DNA of 5,084 bases from contig CAJMPK010000117.1 in NCBI GenBank assembly GCA_905215205.1, positions 1 to 5,084 of the forward strand, written 5' to 3'. This document shows, piece by piece, positions 1 to 5,084 of the stretch. This DNA comes from an uncultured bacterium. Lineage in GTDB: Bacteria; Actinomycetota; Coriobacteriia; Coriobacteriales; Coriobacteriaceae. The notes under the pieces are model-generated. The model worked only from the letters and a program-made list of their open reading frames with translations. It was not told where the DNA came from and ran no database searches. Positions within the stretch are counted from its first letter, which is position 1. Each line of letters opens with the position of its first letter. Both the position numbers and the translations under genes were made by a program.

Positions 1-636
1 CTCGGGCTTGGTGTTGGCGCGCTTGTTGCCCTTCATGGACTTTTTGATGGCGGCGCGACGGCGCACGAGTTCACGCTCGTCGGCGGAAAGGTCCGAGGTG
101 TCGATGCCGTCGAGCAGACCTGGTTTGGGGCGCTTTTTGCTACGGCGCTTAGGTGCGCGCTTGGGCTTGGTGGCGGGCTCGTCGGTCGCGGTGGCCTCGG
201 CGTCGTTGGCAACGCCGTTGGCCTCAAGCCGGTCTTCCTTCAACTCAATTAGGGCATCAATGAGTCCCTTGTCGGCGGGCATCCACTCAACGGTGGCAAG
301 CGAGGTGCGCGGAATCCAGCGGATATCGAGCTGGCGGTCGTGCTTCTGGGGCTCGCCAGACTCTTTAGCCAGCGAGCAGTAGTAGCACTCCATGGAGAGA
401 TGAAAATCGGGGTAGTCGTACTCAACGGTATAGAAATCGCGCAGATTGGTGACTTTGACCTGCAACTCTTCCATAAGCTCGCGGCGTACGGCGTCCTCGG
501 GCGACTCGCCGCGCATGAGCTTGCCACCGGGAAACTCCCAAAGTCCCTGCATGTCGCCGTAGCCGCGCTGCACGGCAAGCAGCTCATCAGATCCTTCCTT
601 GCGAATGATCCCAGCGGCAACATGAACAGTCTTCAA
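1..636 (-). CDS. MutT-type Nudix hydrolase with basic C-terminal tail (3' end outside window)
   Basis: A likely (deoxy)nucleoside triphosphate pyrophosphohydrolase of the Nudix superfamily, a cytosolic enzyme that hydrolyses NTP-type substrates to the monophosphate and pyrophosphate. Reading the minus strand from TTG at 636-634 gives 212 residues with no stop. The Nudix box lies at residues 38-60: G38, E44 and the RELMEEL core at 52-58 holding the Mg-binding glutamates. It is preceded by the WEFPGGK strand (33-39) typical of MutT/CTP pyrophosphohydrolase members. The usual glycine near the end of the box is Q59. The domain ends around residue 132 with a MutT-like PADKGLIDAL helix. An alanine/acidic linker (136-156), a Lys/Arg-rich stretch (157-172) and a charged helical-looking segment (182-207) follow; typical MutT proteins end near 130 residues. 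The TTG start is chosen because GAGAGGA sits 6 nt upstream (649-643). Exact substrate is unknown; 8-oxo-dGTP sanitation is only one possibility. Confidence 0.88.
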   Translation of the reverse strand, partial: MKTVHVAAGIIRKEGSDELLAVQRGYGDMQGLWEFPGGKLMRGESPEDAVRRELMEELQVKVTNLRDFYTVEYDYPDFHLSMECYYCSLAKESGEPQKHDRQLDIRWIPRTSLATVEWMPADKGLIDALIELKEDRLEANGVANDAEATATDEPATKPKRAPKRRSKKRPKPGLLDGIDTSDLSADERELVRRRAAIKKSMKGNKRANTKPE

Positions 637-642
637 CAGGAG

Positions 643-649
643 TCCTCTC
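643..649 (-). promoter_or_regulatory. Ribosome binding site for the Nudix gene
   Basis: GAGAGGA on the minus strand lies 6 nt before the TTG at 636-634. The reading frame stays open further upstream but has no ATG and no comparable purine-rich site close to another start, so this site decides the TTG start. Confidence 0.6.
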
Positions 650-683
650 TCAGCATCAACACGTGGCAGGGTAGCTACGCGTA

Positions 684-701
684 CCTTACACAACGGTAAG
701 G
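684..701. repeat. Small 6-bp hairpin in the Nudix leader
   Basis: CCTTAC (684-689) and GTAAGG (696-701) are perfect inverted repeats around a 6-nt loop. They lie 48-65 nt upstream of the Nudix start codon, so they could fold in its leader transcript. At this length chance occurrence is quite possible, and no U-tract follows on either strand. Confidence 0.25.
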
Positions 702-736
702 CAAGCGTAAGCCATATCGATGGTAGCCGACTCGTC

Positions 737-774
737 TTCTTGCGACTATAGATGCCGTAGACTAATCGCAAGAA
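737..774. promoter_or_regulatory. 9-bp perfect inverted repeat in divergent intergenic region (possible operator)
   Basis: TTCTTGCGA (737-745) and TCGCAAGAA (766-774) are exact inverted repeats separated by 20 nt. The right arm partly overlaps the ribosome binding site of the ABC ATPase. Each arm holds a TTGCGA hexamer in outward orientation that resembles a weak -35 box (740-745 on plus, 771-766 on minus). Weak -10 candidates are TAGACT at 758-763 on plus and TATAGT at 750-745 on minus, but their spacings (12 and 15 nt) are below the usual 16-18, so the promoters are uncertain. The symmetry and position between two divergent genes suggest a dimeric regulator site. The alternative is an RNA hairpin that would mask the ribosome binding site. 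Which regulator would bind is unknown. Confidence 0.45.
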
Positions 775-778
775 AGGA
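773..778 (+). promoter_or_regulatory. Ribosome binding site for the ABC ATPase
   Basis: AAAGGA lies 6 nt before ATG 785. The next in-frame ATG (800) has no purine-rich site ahead of it, so this site supports starting at 785. The first two bases of the site lie inside the right arm of the inverted repeat. Confidence 0.6.
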
Positions 779-784
779 CTCGGT

Positions 785-1570
785 ATGCAAACCACGCACA
801 TGGCGACCCCGGTACTGGAGGTCGCACATCTCGAAAAGGTATATGGAGCGCTGGGCAACGTGACCCGTGCGCTCAACGACGTCAGCTTTACCGTCAACCG
901 CGGTGAATTTGTTGGCATCATGGGCGCTTCGGGCTCGGGCAAGTCGACGTTGCTCAACTGCGTGTCGACCATCGATAGCGCCACGAGCGGCACGATCCGC
1001 ATCAACGGGCAGGACGTAACACGCATGAAGCAGGCTAAGCTTTCGCAGTTCCGCCGCGAGGAGCTCGGCTTTATCTTCCAGGACTCCAACCTGCTCGATA
1101 CGCTCACGGCACGCGAGAACATCGCCCTGCCGCTCACCATTGCCCGCACAAACTCGGCAGAGATCTCGACCCGCGTGCAGGATGTGGCAGCGCGCCTGTC
1201 CATCAGCCAGGTGCTCGACAAGTATCCCTACCAGATGTCCGGCGGTCAGCAGCAGCGCGTTGCCGCGGCTCGCGCGCTCGTCACCGACCCCACCATGATC
1301 ATGGCCGACGAGCCCACCGGCGCCCTCGATTCCAAGAGCGCTCGCCTGCTGCTCGAGAGCCTGGAGGCCCTTAACCGCCGCCTACGCGCTACCGTGCTCA
1401 TGGTCACGCACGATAGCTTTGCCGCCAGCTACACGAGCCGTGTGCTGTTTATCCGCGACGGCAAGATCTTCACCGAGCTGCGCCGCGGCGACACCGACCG
1501 CCGAGAGTTCTTCGACCGCATTATGGAGGTCGTTGCCATGATGGGCGGTGAGGGCTCCGATGCTCTGTAA
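785..1570 (+). CDS. BceA-like ABC transporter ATP-binding protein
   Basis: Cytosolic ATPase of a peptide-handling ABC transporter, predicted to power the permease encoded immediately downstream. The 261-residue protein has a complete nucleotide-binding domain: an aromatic A-loop residue Y20, Walker A GASGSGKST (47-55), Q-loop Q99 in FQD, an MSGGQ signature (151-155), Walker B ending in DEP with catalytic E176 (171-177), D-loop GALD (179-182) and H-loop H209. After the core comes a tail with DGKIFTELRRG (225-235) and an EFFDRIMEVVAMMGG segment (241-255). That tail is characteristic of BceA/YxdL-type ATPases rather than LolD or MacB, and the length is close to BceA (about 250). All catalytic residues are present, so it should be active. 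Its last 11 nt overlap the permease start, implying one transcript and coupled translation. By family the complex senses or removes cell-wall-active antimicrobial peptides; the actual ligand cannot be read from the sequence. Confidence 0.95.
   Translation: MQTTHMATPVLEVAHLEKVYGALGNVTRALNDVSFTVNRGEFVGIMGASGSGKSTLLNCVSTIDSATSGTIRINGQDVTRMKQAKLSQFRREELGFIFQDSNLLDTLTARENIALPLTIARTNSAEISTRVQDVAARLSISQVLDKYPYQMSGGQQQRVAAARALVTDPTMIMADEPTGALDSKSARLLLESLEALNRRLRATVLMVTHDSFAASYTSRVLFIRDGKIFTELRRGDTDRREFFDRIMEVVAMMGGEGSDAL
1547..1554 (+). promoter_or_regulatory. Ribosome binding site of the permease inside the ATPase gene
   Basis: GGTGAGGG lies within the last codons of the ATPase gene, 5 nt before ATG 1560. 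The ATPase stop codon (1568-1570) lies just after that start, so terminating ribosomes can reinitiate. This is a classic translational coupling layout for subunits needed in a fixed ratio. Confidence 0.55.
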
Positions 1571-3782
1571 ACTCGCTTGGGGCAACGTCCGCCGCGCCGG
1601 CCGCGACTACCTCGTCTACCTTTTGACGCTCACCCTGGGCGTCACGGTCTTCTATGCCTTTAACACCATCTCGATGCAGGTCGACATCGCCGGAATCGAT
1701 GAAGAGGGCTTGGCGCAGCTAATGGGCAACATGCTCGGCGACCTGACGTACTTTTTGGCCGGTGTCATGGCCTTTTTGATGGTGTATGCCAATAACTTCA
1801 TCATGAAACGCCGCAAGAAGGAGTTTGGCCTGTACCAGGTGCTCGGCATGGGGCGCGGGCGCGTCGCCACGATCATGGCGCTCGAGACCGTGATTGTCTC
1901 GGTCGTGGCCTTTGTCGCCGGCATTGTGCTGGGTATGGGACTCTCCCAGCTCATGACGTTCTTTACGGCCTCGCTCTTTAAGACACAGATCGCCAATTTC
2001 CACTTCTTTTTCTCGGTGCATGCGTTCAACCTGACCCTTGCCTGCATGCTCGTAATGTTTGTGCTCACGCTACTGCTGAACCTTCGCGCCGTGCGTCGTA
2101 CCAAACTCATCGAGCTTATGGGTGCCGAGCGTCGCAACGAGAGCATCAAGACGCGCAACCCCTGGATTGCGATTGCCATCTTTGCCGTGGGCGTGGTGCT
2201 TGTGGGCGTGGCCTATTACCGTCTGCTACGTGATGGGTTCCCGCTAACCGCGACGGACAGCAAGCTGCAAGAGGCCATGAACCAGTTTGGCATTACGACC
2301 GCTATGGTTACCGTGGGCACCTTTGCCCTGTTCTGGGGACTCTCGGGCATGCTCATCAAGCTGCTGCAGAGCCTGCGCGGCGTGTATTGGCGCGGCCTCA
2401 ACATGTTTACCGTGCGCCAGCTTGCGGCCAAGGTCAACACGGTGTGCTTTTCGATGGGCGTCATCGCGATGCTCCTGTTTTTGGCCATCACCTCGGTGAC
2501 GTGCGGTATGTCGATTGCCAATGTGATGAACGAAAACCTGGAGCGCTATAACCCTGTTGACGTGTCACAGACGTATGTCTATTACACGCCCGATACGCTC
2601 GACTACTACAAAGAGTACATCAATCCGTCTGAAGCCGATCGCATGGTGCTGGCCGATAGTACGGTCGATTTGTACTCCGCATGGCACGGCGATCCATGGC
2701 ACGGCGATCGTAAGGGCAAGTCGGCGGACAACAACGACGAGACCGGCAAGAAGGTCAATATCGCCGATGTTGCCGGTGAGCATGTGCAGATCGATTCGTA
2801 TCTGAGTTACCCGCTTGGCGGTTCGGATCCTTCGGTGACTCCAAGTGAAATGTGCAAGGCCATGGGCGAAAAGCTTCCCAAGGCGTTCGGGGGTAGCAAT
2901 GCCGATGCGATGGGTCTGTTTGTGACGCCGGCGAGCCAGTACAACAAACTGCGTCAGATGATGGGCGAGGAGCCGGTGCACATCGGTCACGACCAGTATC
3001 TGCTCACGTGTGATATGGGCGGCGAGCTGGTCGACCTGTACACCAAGTATATGGCTGGCGGCCACGCCCTTACCTTGGGCGGGCATACGCTCAAGCCCGC
3101 AACCGATAAGTCGGACGAAGATACGGCGGCCATCGCCAACTCGGCGATGGGCAGTAATCCGGGTACCGTCGTCGTTGCCGACGAGCTGTTGTCCCAACTT
3201 AATCTGCAGCCGTATTCCAGTAGCCTGCTCGTTAACTACAAACAGGGGATGGATACGACCGAGGCAGACGAGAGTATTAAATACACTGTGCTCGACAATC
3301 TGCTCGTTGACGGCAAGGAGCCGGGGTCGTGGGGAACCTTCATCACACGCTCCGAGATGTACACGCAGGCAGCGCAAATGAACGGCATGATTAGCTATCT
3401 GGCCATCTACATTGGCTTTGTACTGGTCGTTGCGTGCGCGGCGATACTGTCGATCCAGCAGCTCTCCAATGTGGCCGACGGCAGCCGCAGCTATCGTGTG
3501 CTGGCACAGATCGGCTGTGAGGACCGCCAGATTCGTCATTCGGTGATGGCGCAGCAAGCGGTATTCTTCTTGTTCCCGCTGGCAGTGGGCCTGGCGCACT
3601 CCTTTGTGGCGCTCAAGGTGATTATCGAGCTGGTGAGCATATTCGGAGATATGAGCATCGGCGGCACCGTGGGCCTCACCTGCGCGATTTTCCTGGCGGC
3701 CTATGGCGGCTACTTCTTGGTGACCTACCTTATGAGTACCGGAATGGTGCGAGCTGCTATAGCCACCCGTTACAGCGAGTAA
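1560..3782 (+). CDS. BceB-like ABC transporter permease (FtsX family) with enlarged extracellular domain
   Basis: Membrane subunit of the BceAB-type transporter, partner of the ATPase just upstream. ATG 1560 (740 residues) is preferred over the in-frame GTG 1548: GGTGAGGG ends 5 nt before it, and family members begin with the equivalent LAWGNVRRAGRDYLVYLLTL. Ten hydrophobic segments fit the BceB topology: about 18-36, 62-80, 107-130, 155-175, 202-221, 243-266, 294-318, then 609-632, 661-689 and 703-726. The first FtsX domain has the cytosolic RRKKEFGLYQVLGMGRG motif (84-100) found in BceB proteins; the second spans about 609-735. Between helices 7 and 8 lies a soluble extracellular domain of about 290 residues (319-608), which in this family determines peptide recognition. 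BceB itself is about 645 residues in total with a domain of about 200, so most of the extra length is here. A WHGD duplication lies at 375-384. The ligand is unknown, and no sensor kinase or response regulator is adjacent. Confidence 0.93.
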   Translation: MLCKLAWGNVRRAGRDYLVYLLTLTLGVTVFYAFNTISMQVDIAGIDEEGLAQLMGNMLGDLTYFLAGVMAFLMVYANNFIMKRRKKEFGLYQVLGMGRGRVATIMALETVIVSVVAFVAGIVLGMGLSQLMTFFTASLFKTQIANFHFFFSVHAFNLTLACMLVMFVLTLLLNLRAVRRTKLIELMGAERRNESIKTRNPWIAIAIFAVGVVLVGVAYYRLLRDGFPLTATDSKLQEAMNQFGITTAMVTVGTFALFWGLSGMLIKLLQSLRGVYWRGLNMFTVRQLAAKVNTVCFSMGVIAMLLFLAITSVTCGMSIANVMNENLERYNPVDVSQTYVYYTPDTLDYYKEYINPSEADRMVLADSTVDLYSAWHGDPWHGDRKGKSADNNDETGKKVNIADVAGEHVQIDSYLSYPLGGSDPSVTPSEMCKAMGEKLPKAFGGSNADAMGLFVTPASQYNKLRQMMGEEPVHIGHDQYLLTCDMGGELVDLYTKYMAGGHALTLGGHTLKPATDKSDEDTAAIANSAMGSNPGTVVVADELLSQLNLQPYSSSLLVNYKQGMDTTEADESIKYTVLDNLLVDGKEPGSWGTFITRSEMYTQAAQMNGMISYLAIYIGFVLVVACAAILSIQQLSNVADGSRSYRVLAQIGCEDRQIRHSVMAQQAVFFLFPLAVGLAHSFVALKVIIELVSIFGDMSIGGTVGLTCAIFLAAYGGYFLVTYLMSTGMVRAAIATRYSE
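2680..2709 (+). repeat. 15-bp tandem duplication within the permease extracellular domain
   Basis: CATGGCACGGCGATC occurs twice in direct, gapless succession (2680-2694 and 2695-2709). Because 15 is a multiple of three, the frame is kept, producing AWHGD followed by PWHGD in a Trp/His/Asp-rich loop (residues 374-384). The exact identity of the copies suggests a recent replication slippage event, or a repeat that can still change in copy number. Confidence 0.9.
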
Positions 3783-3813
3783 CTCGTTCAGCTCGGAATT
3801 ATCGTAGGTTGAG

Positions 3814-3819
3814 TATAAG
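3814..3819 (+). promoter_or_regulatory. Possible -10 element ahead of the large structured region
   Basis: TATAAG matches five of six positions of the sigma-70 type -10 consensus, and a start about 7 nt downstream (near 3826) would fall exactly at the foot of the long stem at 3827-3924. No convincing -35 hexamer is found at 16-18 nt. A TG lies 2 nt upstream of the hexamer, which is one base off the extended -10 spacing. This is a weak call. Confidence 0.2.
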
Positions 3820-3826
3820 TCATCGA

Positions 3827-3924
3827 AAACGCCCCTAAGCGAGCAAGGTGACGTGAAAGAGGAGGGAAGCGTACTTCGGTACGCGACCGACGATTGAACG
3901 TCAGATTGCCGCTTAGGGGCGTTT
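3827..3924 (+). ncRNA. Long structured intergenic element with UUCG-capped inner hairpin (terminator, small RNA or dispersed repeat)
   Basis: The two ends form a perfect 15-bp stem (3827-3841 with 3910-3924). After one bulged A (3842), GCAA (3843-3846) pairs with TTGC (3906-3909). A GG/GA 2x2 internal loop follows, then TGACGT (3849-3854) pairs with ACGTCA (3898-3903). The apex is a separate perfect 6-bp hairpin, GCGTAC/GTACGC, closed by TTCG (3869-3884). Between apex and lower stem lies a purine-rich internal loop (3855-3868 against 3885-3897). That makes 31 Watson-Crick pairs in a 98-nt element. Only three T follow the stem on the plus strand and four on the minus, so it is not a textbook intrinsic terminator. 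It lies 44 nt after the permease stop and could end or stabilise that transcript. It may instead be a family of intergenic repeats or a small RNA. I cannot assign it to a named RNA family. Confidence 0.6.
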
Positions 3925-3937
3925 GCAGCGTCGAGCC

Positions 3938-3965
3938 GTTACGCGGTTTGGTAAAACCGCGTAAC
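3938..3965. repeat. Perfect 12-bp hairpin with 4-nt loop
   Basis: GTTACGCGGTTT (3938-3949) and AAACCGCGTAAC (3954-3965) are exact inverted repeats around GGTA. The hairpin begins 13 nt after the large structured element and is followed by TTCAT rather than a T-run, so rho-independent termination is doubtful on the plus strand. It may be a transcript-end stabiliser, a transcription pause site or a protein-binding palindrome. Confidence 0.7.
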
Positions 3966-4022
3966 TTCATCGTAGAAGCGCGTCTGCGGGCGGCGGATGC
4001 TCGTCTCCTGTCGCTCGCTCAC
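3966..4022. other. GC-rich non-coding stretch without recognised features
   Basis: This is the remaining part of the 309-base gap between the ABC permease and the APC permease. I see no open frame with a ribosome binding site, no tRNA-like fold and no clear promoter hexamers here. It presumably belongs to the leader or promoter region of the downstream gene. Confidence 0.4.
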
Positions 4023-4060
4023 CGAGGCCCGGTAATTGCCTTAATATCTTAAGGGCCTCG
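4023..4060 (+). promoter_or_regulatory. Overlapping alternative hairpins in the APC permease leader (possible attenuator or operator)
   Basis: CGAGGCCC (4023-4030) pairs perfectly with GGGCCTCG (4053-4060). Inside its loop CCTTAA (4039-4044) pairs with TTAAGG (4049-4054) around TATC. The two stems share G4053-G4054, so both cannot form in full together, which is the geometry of a two-state switch. The larger stem is GC-rich and followed by ATTTGTCC, only a weak U-tract. The region ends 20 nt before the ribosome binding site of the permease. It also contains -10-like TAATAT (4042-4047), but no good -35 is visible, so the element could instead be a DNA operator around a promoter. Confidence 0.45.
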
Positions 4061-4079
4061 ATTTGTCCAAGACTGAGCG

Positions 4080-4085
4080 AAGGAG
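4080..4085 (+). promoter_or_regulatory. Ribosome binding site for the APC permease
   Basis: AAGGAG lies 6 nt before ATG 4092, a near-consensus Shine-Dalgarno at ideal spacing. It fixes the start of the downstream permease, where no competing start is nearby. Confidence 0.8.
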
Positions 4086-4091
4086 CTCATC

Positions 4092-5084
4092 ATGAGCGAC
4101 GGAAAGAAAAAGCTCTCCTTCTTGACGGTCATCTCGACCATCATCTGCGTCGTCTTCGTTTGCGAGGCCGCCGCACCTGCCGCTGCCATTGGCAACCAGC
4201 AGTTCTTCTGGTGGATCTTCCTGATCCTGACCTTCCTGCTCCCTTACGGCATGGTCGTCGCCGAGCTCGGCACCACCTATGACGGCGAGGGCGGCATTTA
4301 CGACTGGGTACGCGATGGCCTGGGCGACAAGTGGGGCGCCCGCATTTCGTACTACTACTGGGTTAACTACCCGCTGTGGATTGCCTCGCTGGCTACTATG
4401 TTCCCGGACATTTTGGGCATGGTCTTTGGCGTCGAGTTCAATCTGATTGCCAAGATTGGTATCGACCTTGCCTTTGTGTGGATTGTCTATCTTATGGGTC
4501 GTTCCAAGGCTGCCGACTCCGAGTGGGTCCTGAACGGCGGCGCCATCATCAAGGTCGCCGTTGCCGTTATCGTCGGCGCTTTGGGCATTTGGTACGCCAT
4601 GGAGAACGGTTTTGCGAACGATATGTCCGCTGCCACCTTCCTGCCCGAGCTCACCAACACCAACGCGCTCGGCTACCTGTCGATCATCATCTTTAACTTC
4701 ATGGGCTTCGAGGTCATCTGCACCATGACCGACGATATGGCCGATCCCGCTCACGATATCCCCAAGGCTATCATCGTCGGCGGTCTGTCCATCGCCGTGA
4801 TCTACCTGTTCGCTGGCTTTGGCATCGGCGCTGCTGTGCCGGCCGATTCCATCGATCCCGACTACGGCATGATTTACGCTGTCCAGACTATTGTGGGCGA
4901 TTCTATGATCTTTAAGGTCATCTGCATCGCCTTTCTGATCACGCTGTTCGCCAACATGGCTGCCTGGTCCTTTGGCGTCAACTCCGTTGCTCGTTATGCT
5001 GCCGAGCATGGCAACATGCCCAAGGTCTTCGCCTCGATGATCTCGGATGACGACATGCCCAACGGCGCCAACCTGGTCAACGCC
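4092..5084 (+). CDS. APC-superfamily amino acid/polyamine permease (3' end outside window)
   Basis: An integral membrane transporter of amino acids or related amines with the LeuT-type fold; 331 residues are present and the frame is open at the window edge. Family members have about 450-500 residues and usually 12 helices. Eight hydrophobic segments are visible: about 10-32, 37-58, 85-110, 118-136, 149-170, 192-212, 226-248 and 272-296. Family signatures are AELGTTYDGEGGIYDWV (57-73) after helix 2, FMGFEVICTMTDDMADPAHD (203-222) with the following IPKAI across helix 6 and its loop, and RYAAEHGNMPKVFA (301-314) in the cytosolic loop after helix 8. Helix 1 carries an alanine-rich EAAAPAAAIG (25-34) instead of the usual GSG-type substrate carboxylate-binding motif. 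The overall pattern recalls the glutamate/GABA antiporter branch more than lysine or arginine permeases, but the substrate is not determined. The gene has its own strong ribosome binding site and a structured leader, so it is probably transcribed separately from the ABC operon. Confidence 0.9.
   Translation, partial: MSDGKKKLSFLTVISTIICVVFVCEAAAPAAAIGNQQFFWWIFLILTFLLPYGMVVAELGTTYDGEGGIYDWVRDGLGDKWGARISYYYWVNYPLWIASLATMFPDILGMVFGVEFNLIAKIGIDLAFVWIVYLMGRSKAADSEWVLNGGAIIKVAVAVIVGALGIWYAMENGFANDMSAATFLPELTNTNALGYLSIIIFNFMGFEVICTMTDDMADPAHDIPKAIIVGGLSIAVIYLFAGFGIGAAVPADSIDPDYGMIYAVQTIVGDSMIFKVICIAFLITLFANMAAWSFGVNSVARYAAEHGNMPKVFASMISDDDMPNGANLVNA

Noticed and set aside
8..699. Plus-strand open frames across the first 700 bases
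   Set aside because: They have serine/arginine-rich, low-complexity translations, while the minus strand carries an intact Nudix domain with start and ribosome binding site.
1548..1559. GTG 1548 as the permease start
   Set aside because: It would place the start within the purine-rich ribosome binding site of ATG 1560, and the conserved family N-terminus begins at ATG 1560.
2565..3599. A 344-residue open frame on the minus strand inside the permease gene
   Set aside because: It lies wholly opposite the permease extracellular domain and last helices, its composition is that of an antisense shadow, and no domain is recognisable.
3827..3965. CRISPR array or insertion sequence ends
   Set aside because: The repeats are inverted, not regularly spaced direct repeats, and no transposase or cas gene is nearby.
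3788..3970. A 60-residue minus-strand open frame in the intergenic gap
   Set aside because: It runs through both strong hairpins and its peptide has no recognisable features; the base pairing explains the sequence better than coding does.
3938..4033. A T-box leader, suggested by TTGGTAAAACCGCG and the later CTCGTCTCCTG-like stretch
   Set aside because: The UGGN bulge context does not match, the ACCGCG segment is fully paired in a perfect 12-bp hairpin, no stem I or specifier loop could be identified, and the downstream gene is not preceded by a clear antiterminator/terminator pair.
4041..5009. A 322-residue open frame on the minus strand opposite the APC permease
   Set aside because: It is a very hydrophilic, Asp/Gly/His-rich antisense reading of a membrane protein gene, with no ribosome binding site and no recognisable domain. 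The plus-strand frame has clear family motifs and a strong Shine-Dalgarno.

Overview
The window looks like chromosomal DNA of a moderately GC-rich Gram-positive bacterium. The codon use and the style of the transporter proteins fit Coriobacteriia, most likely a gut Collinsella or close relative (phylum Actinomycetota). That assignment rests on pattern recognition only, because there is no rRNA or other marker gene here.

Layout. (1) 1-636, minus strand: a MutT-type Nudix hydrolase with a TTG start and a lysine/arginine-rich C-terminal tail that runs off the window. (2) 637-784: a divergent intergenic region with a perfect 9-bp inverted repeat (737-745 / 766-774) just upstream of the next operon. 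(3) 785-1570 and 1560-3782, plus strand: a two-gene operon with an 11-nt overlap, encoding the ATPase and the ten-helix FtsX-type permease of a BceAB-like (peptide-7 exporter type) ABC transporter. The permease has an unusually large extracellular domain between helices 7 and 8, which contains a 15-bp in-frame tandem duplication. (4) 3783-4091: a 309-base non-coding region with three base-paired elements. They are a ~98-nt long-armed structure with an apical UUCG loop (3827-3924), a perfect 12-bp hairpin (3938-3965), and a pair of overlapping, mutually exclusive hairpins (4023-4060) just before the next gene. (5) 4092-5084, plus strand: the first 331 residues of an APC-superfamily amino acid/polyamine permease, cut by the window end.

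How the parts relate. The ATPase and permease clearly form one complex; the family usually detects and detoxifies cell-wall-active peptides such as bacitracin or lantibiotics. The usual partner two-component system (BceRS type) is not adjacent in this window. The Nudix enzyme and the amino-acid permease look like independent neighbouring units, so there is no evidence of one system spanning the window. The most unusual material is the structured non-coding region at 3783-4091. No clearly new multi-gene system is supported.
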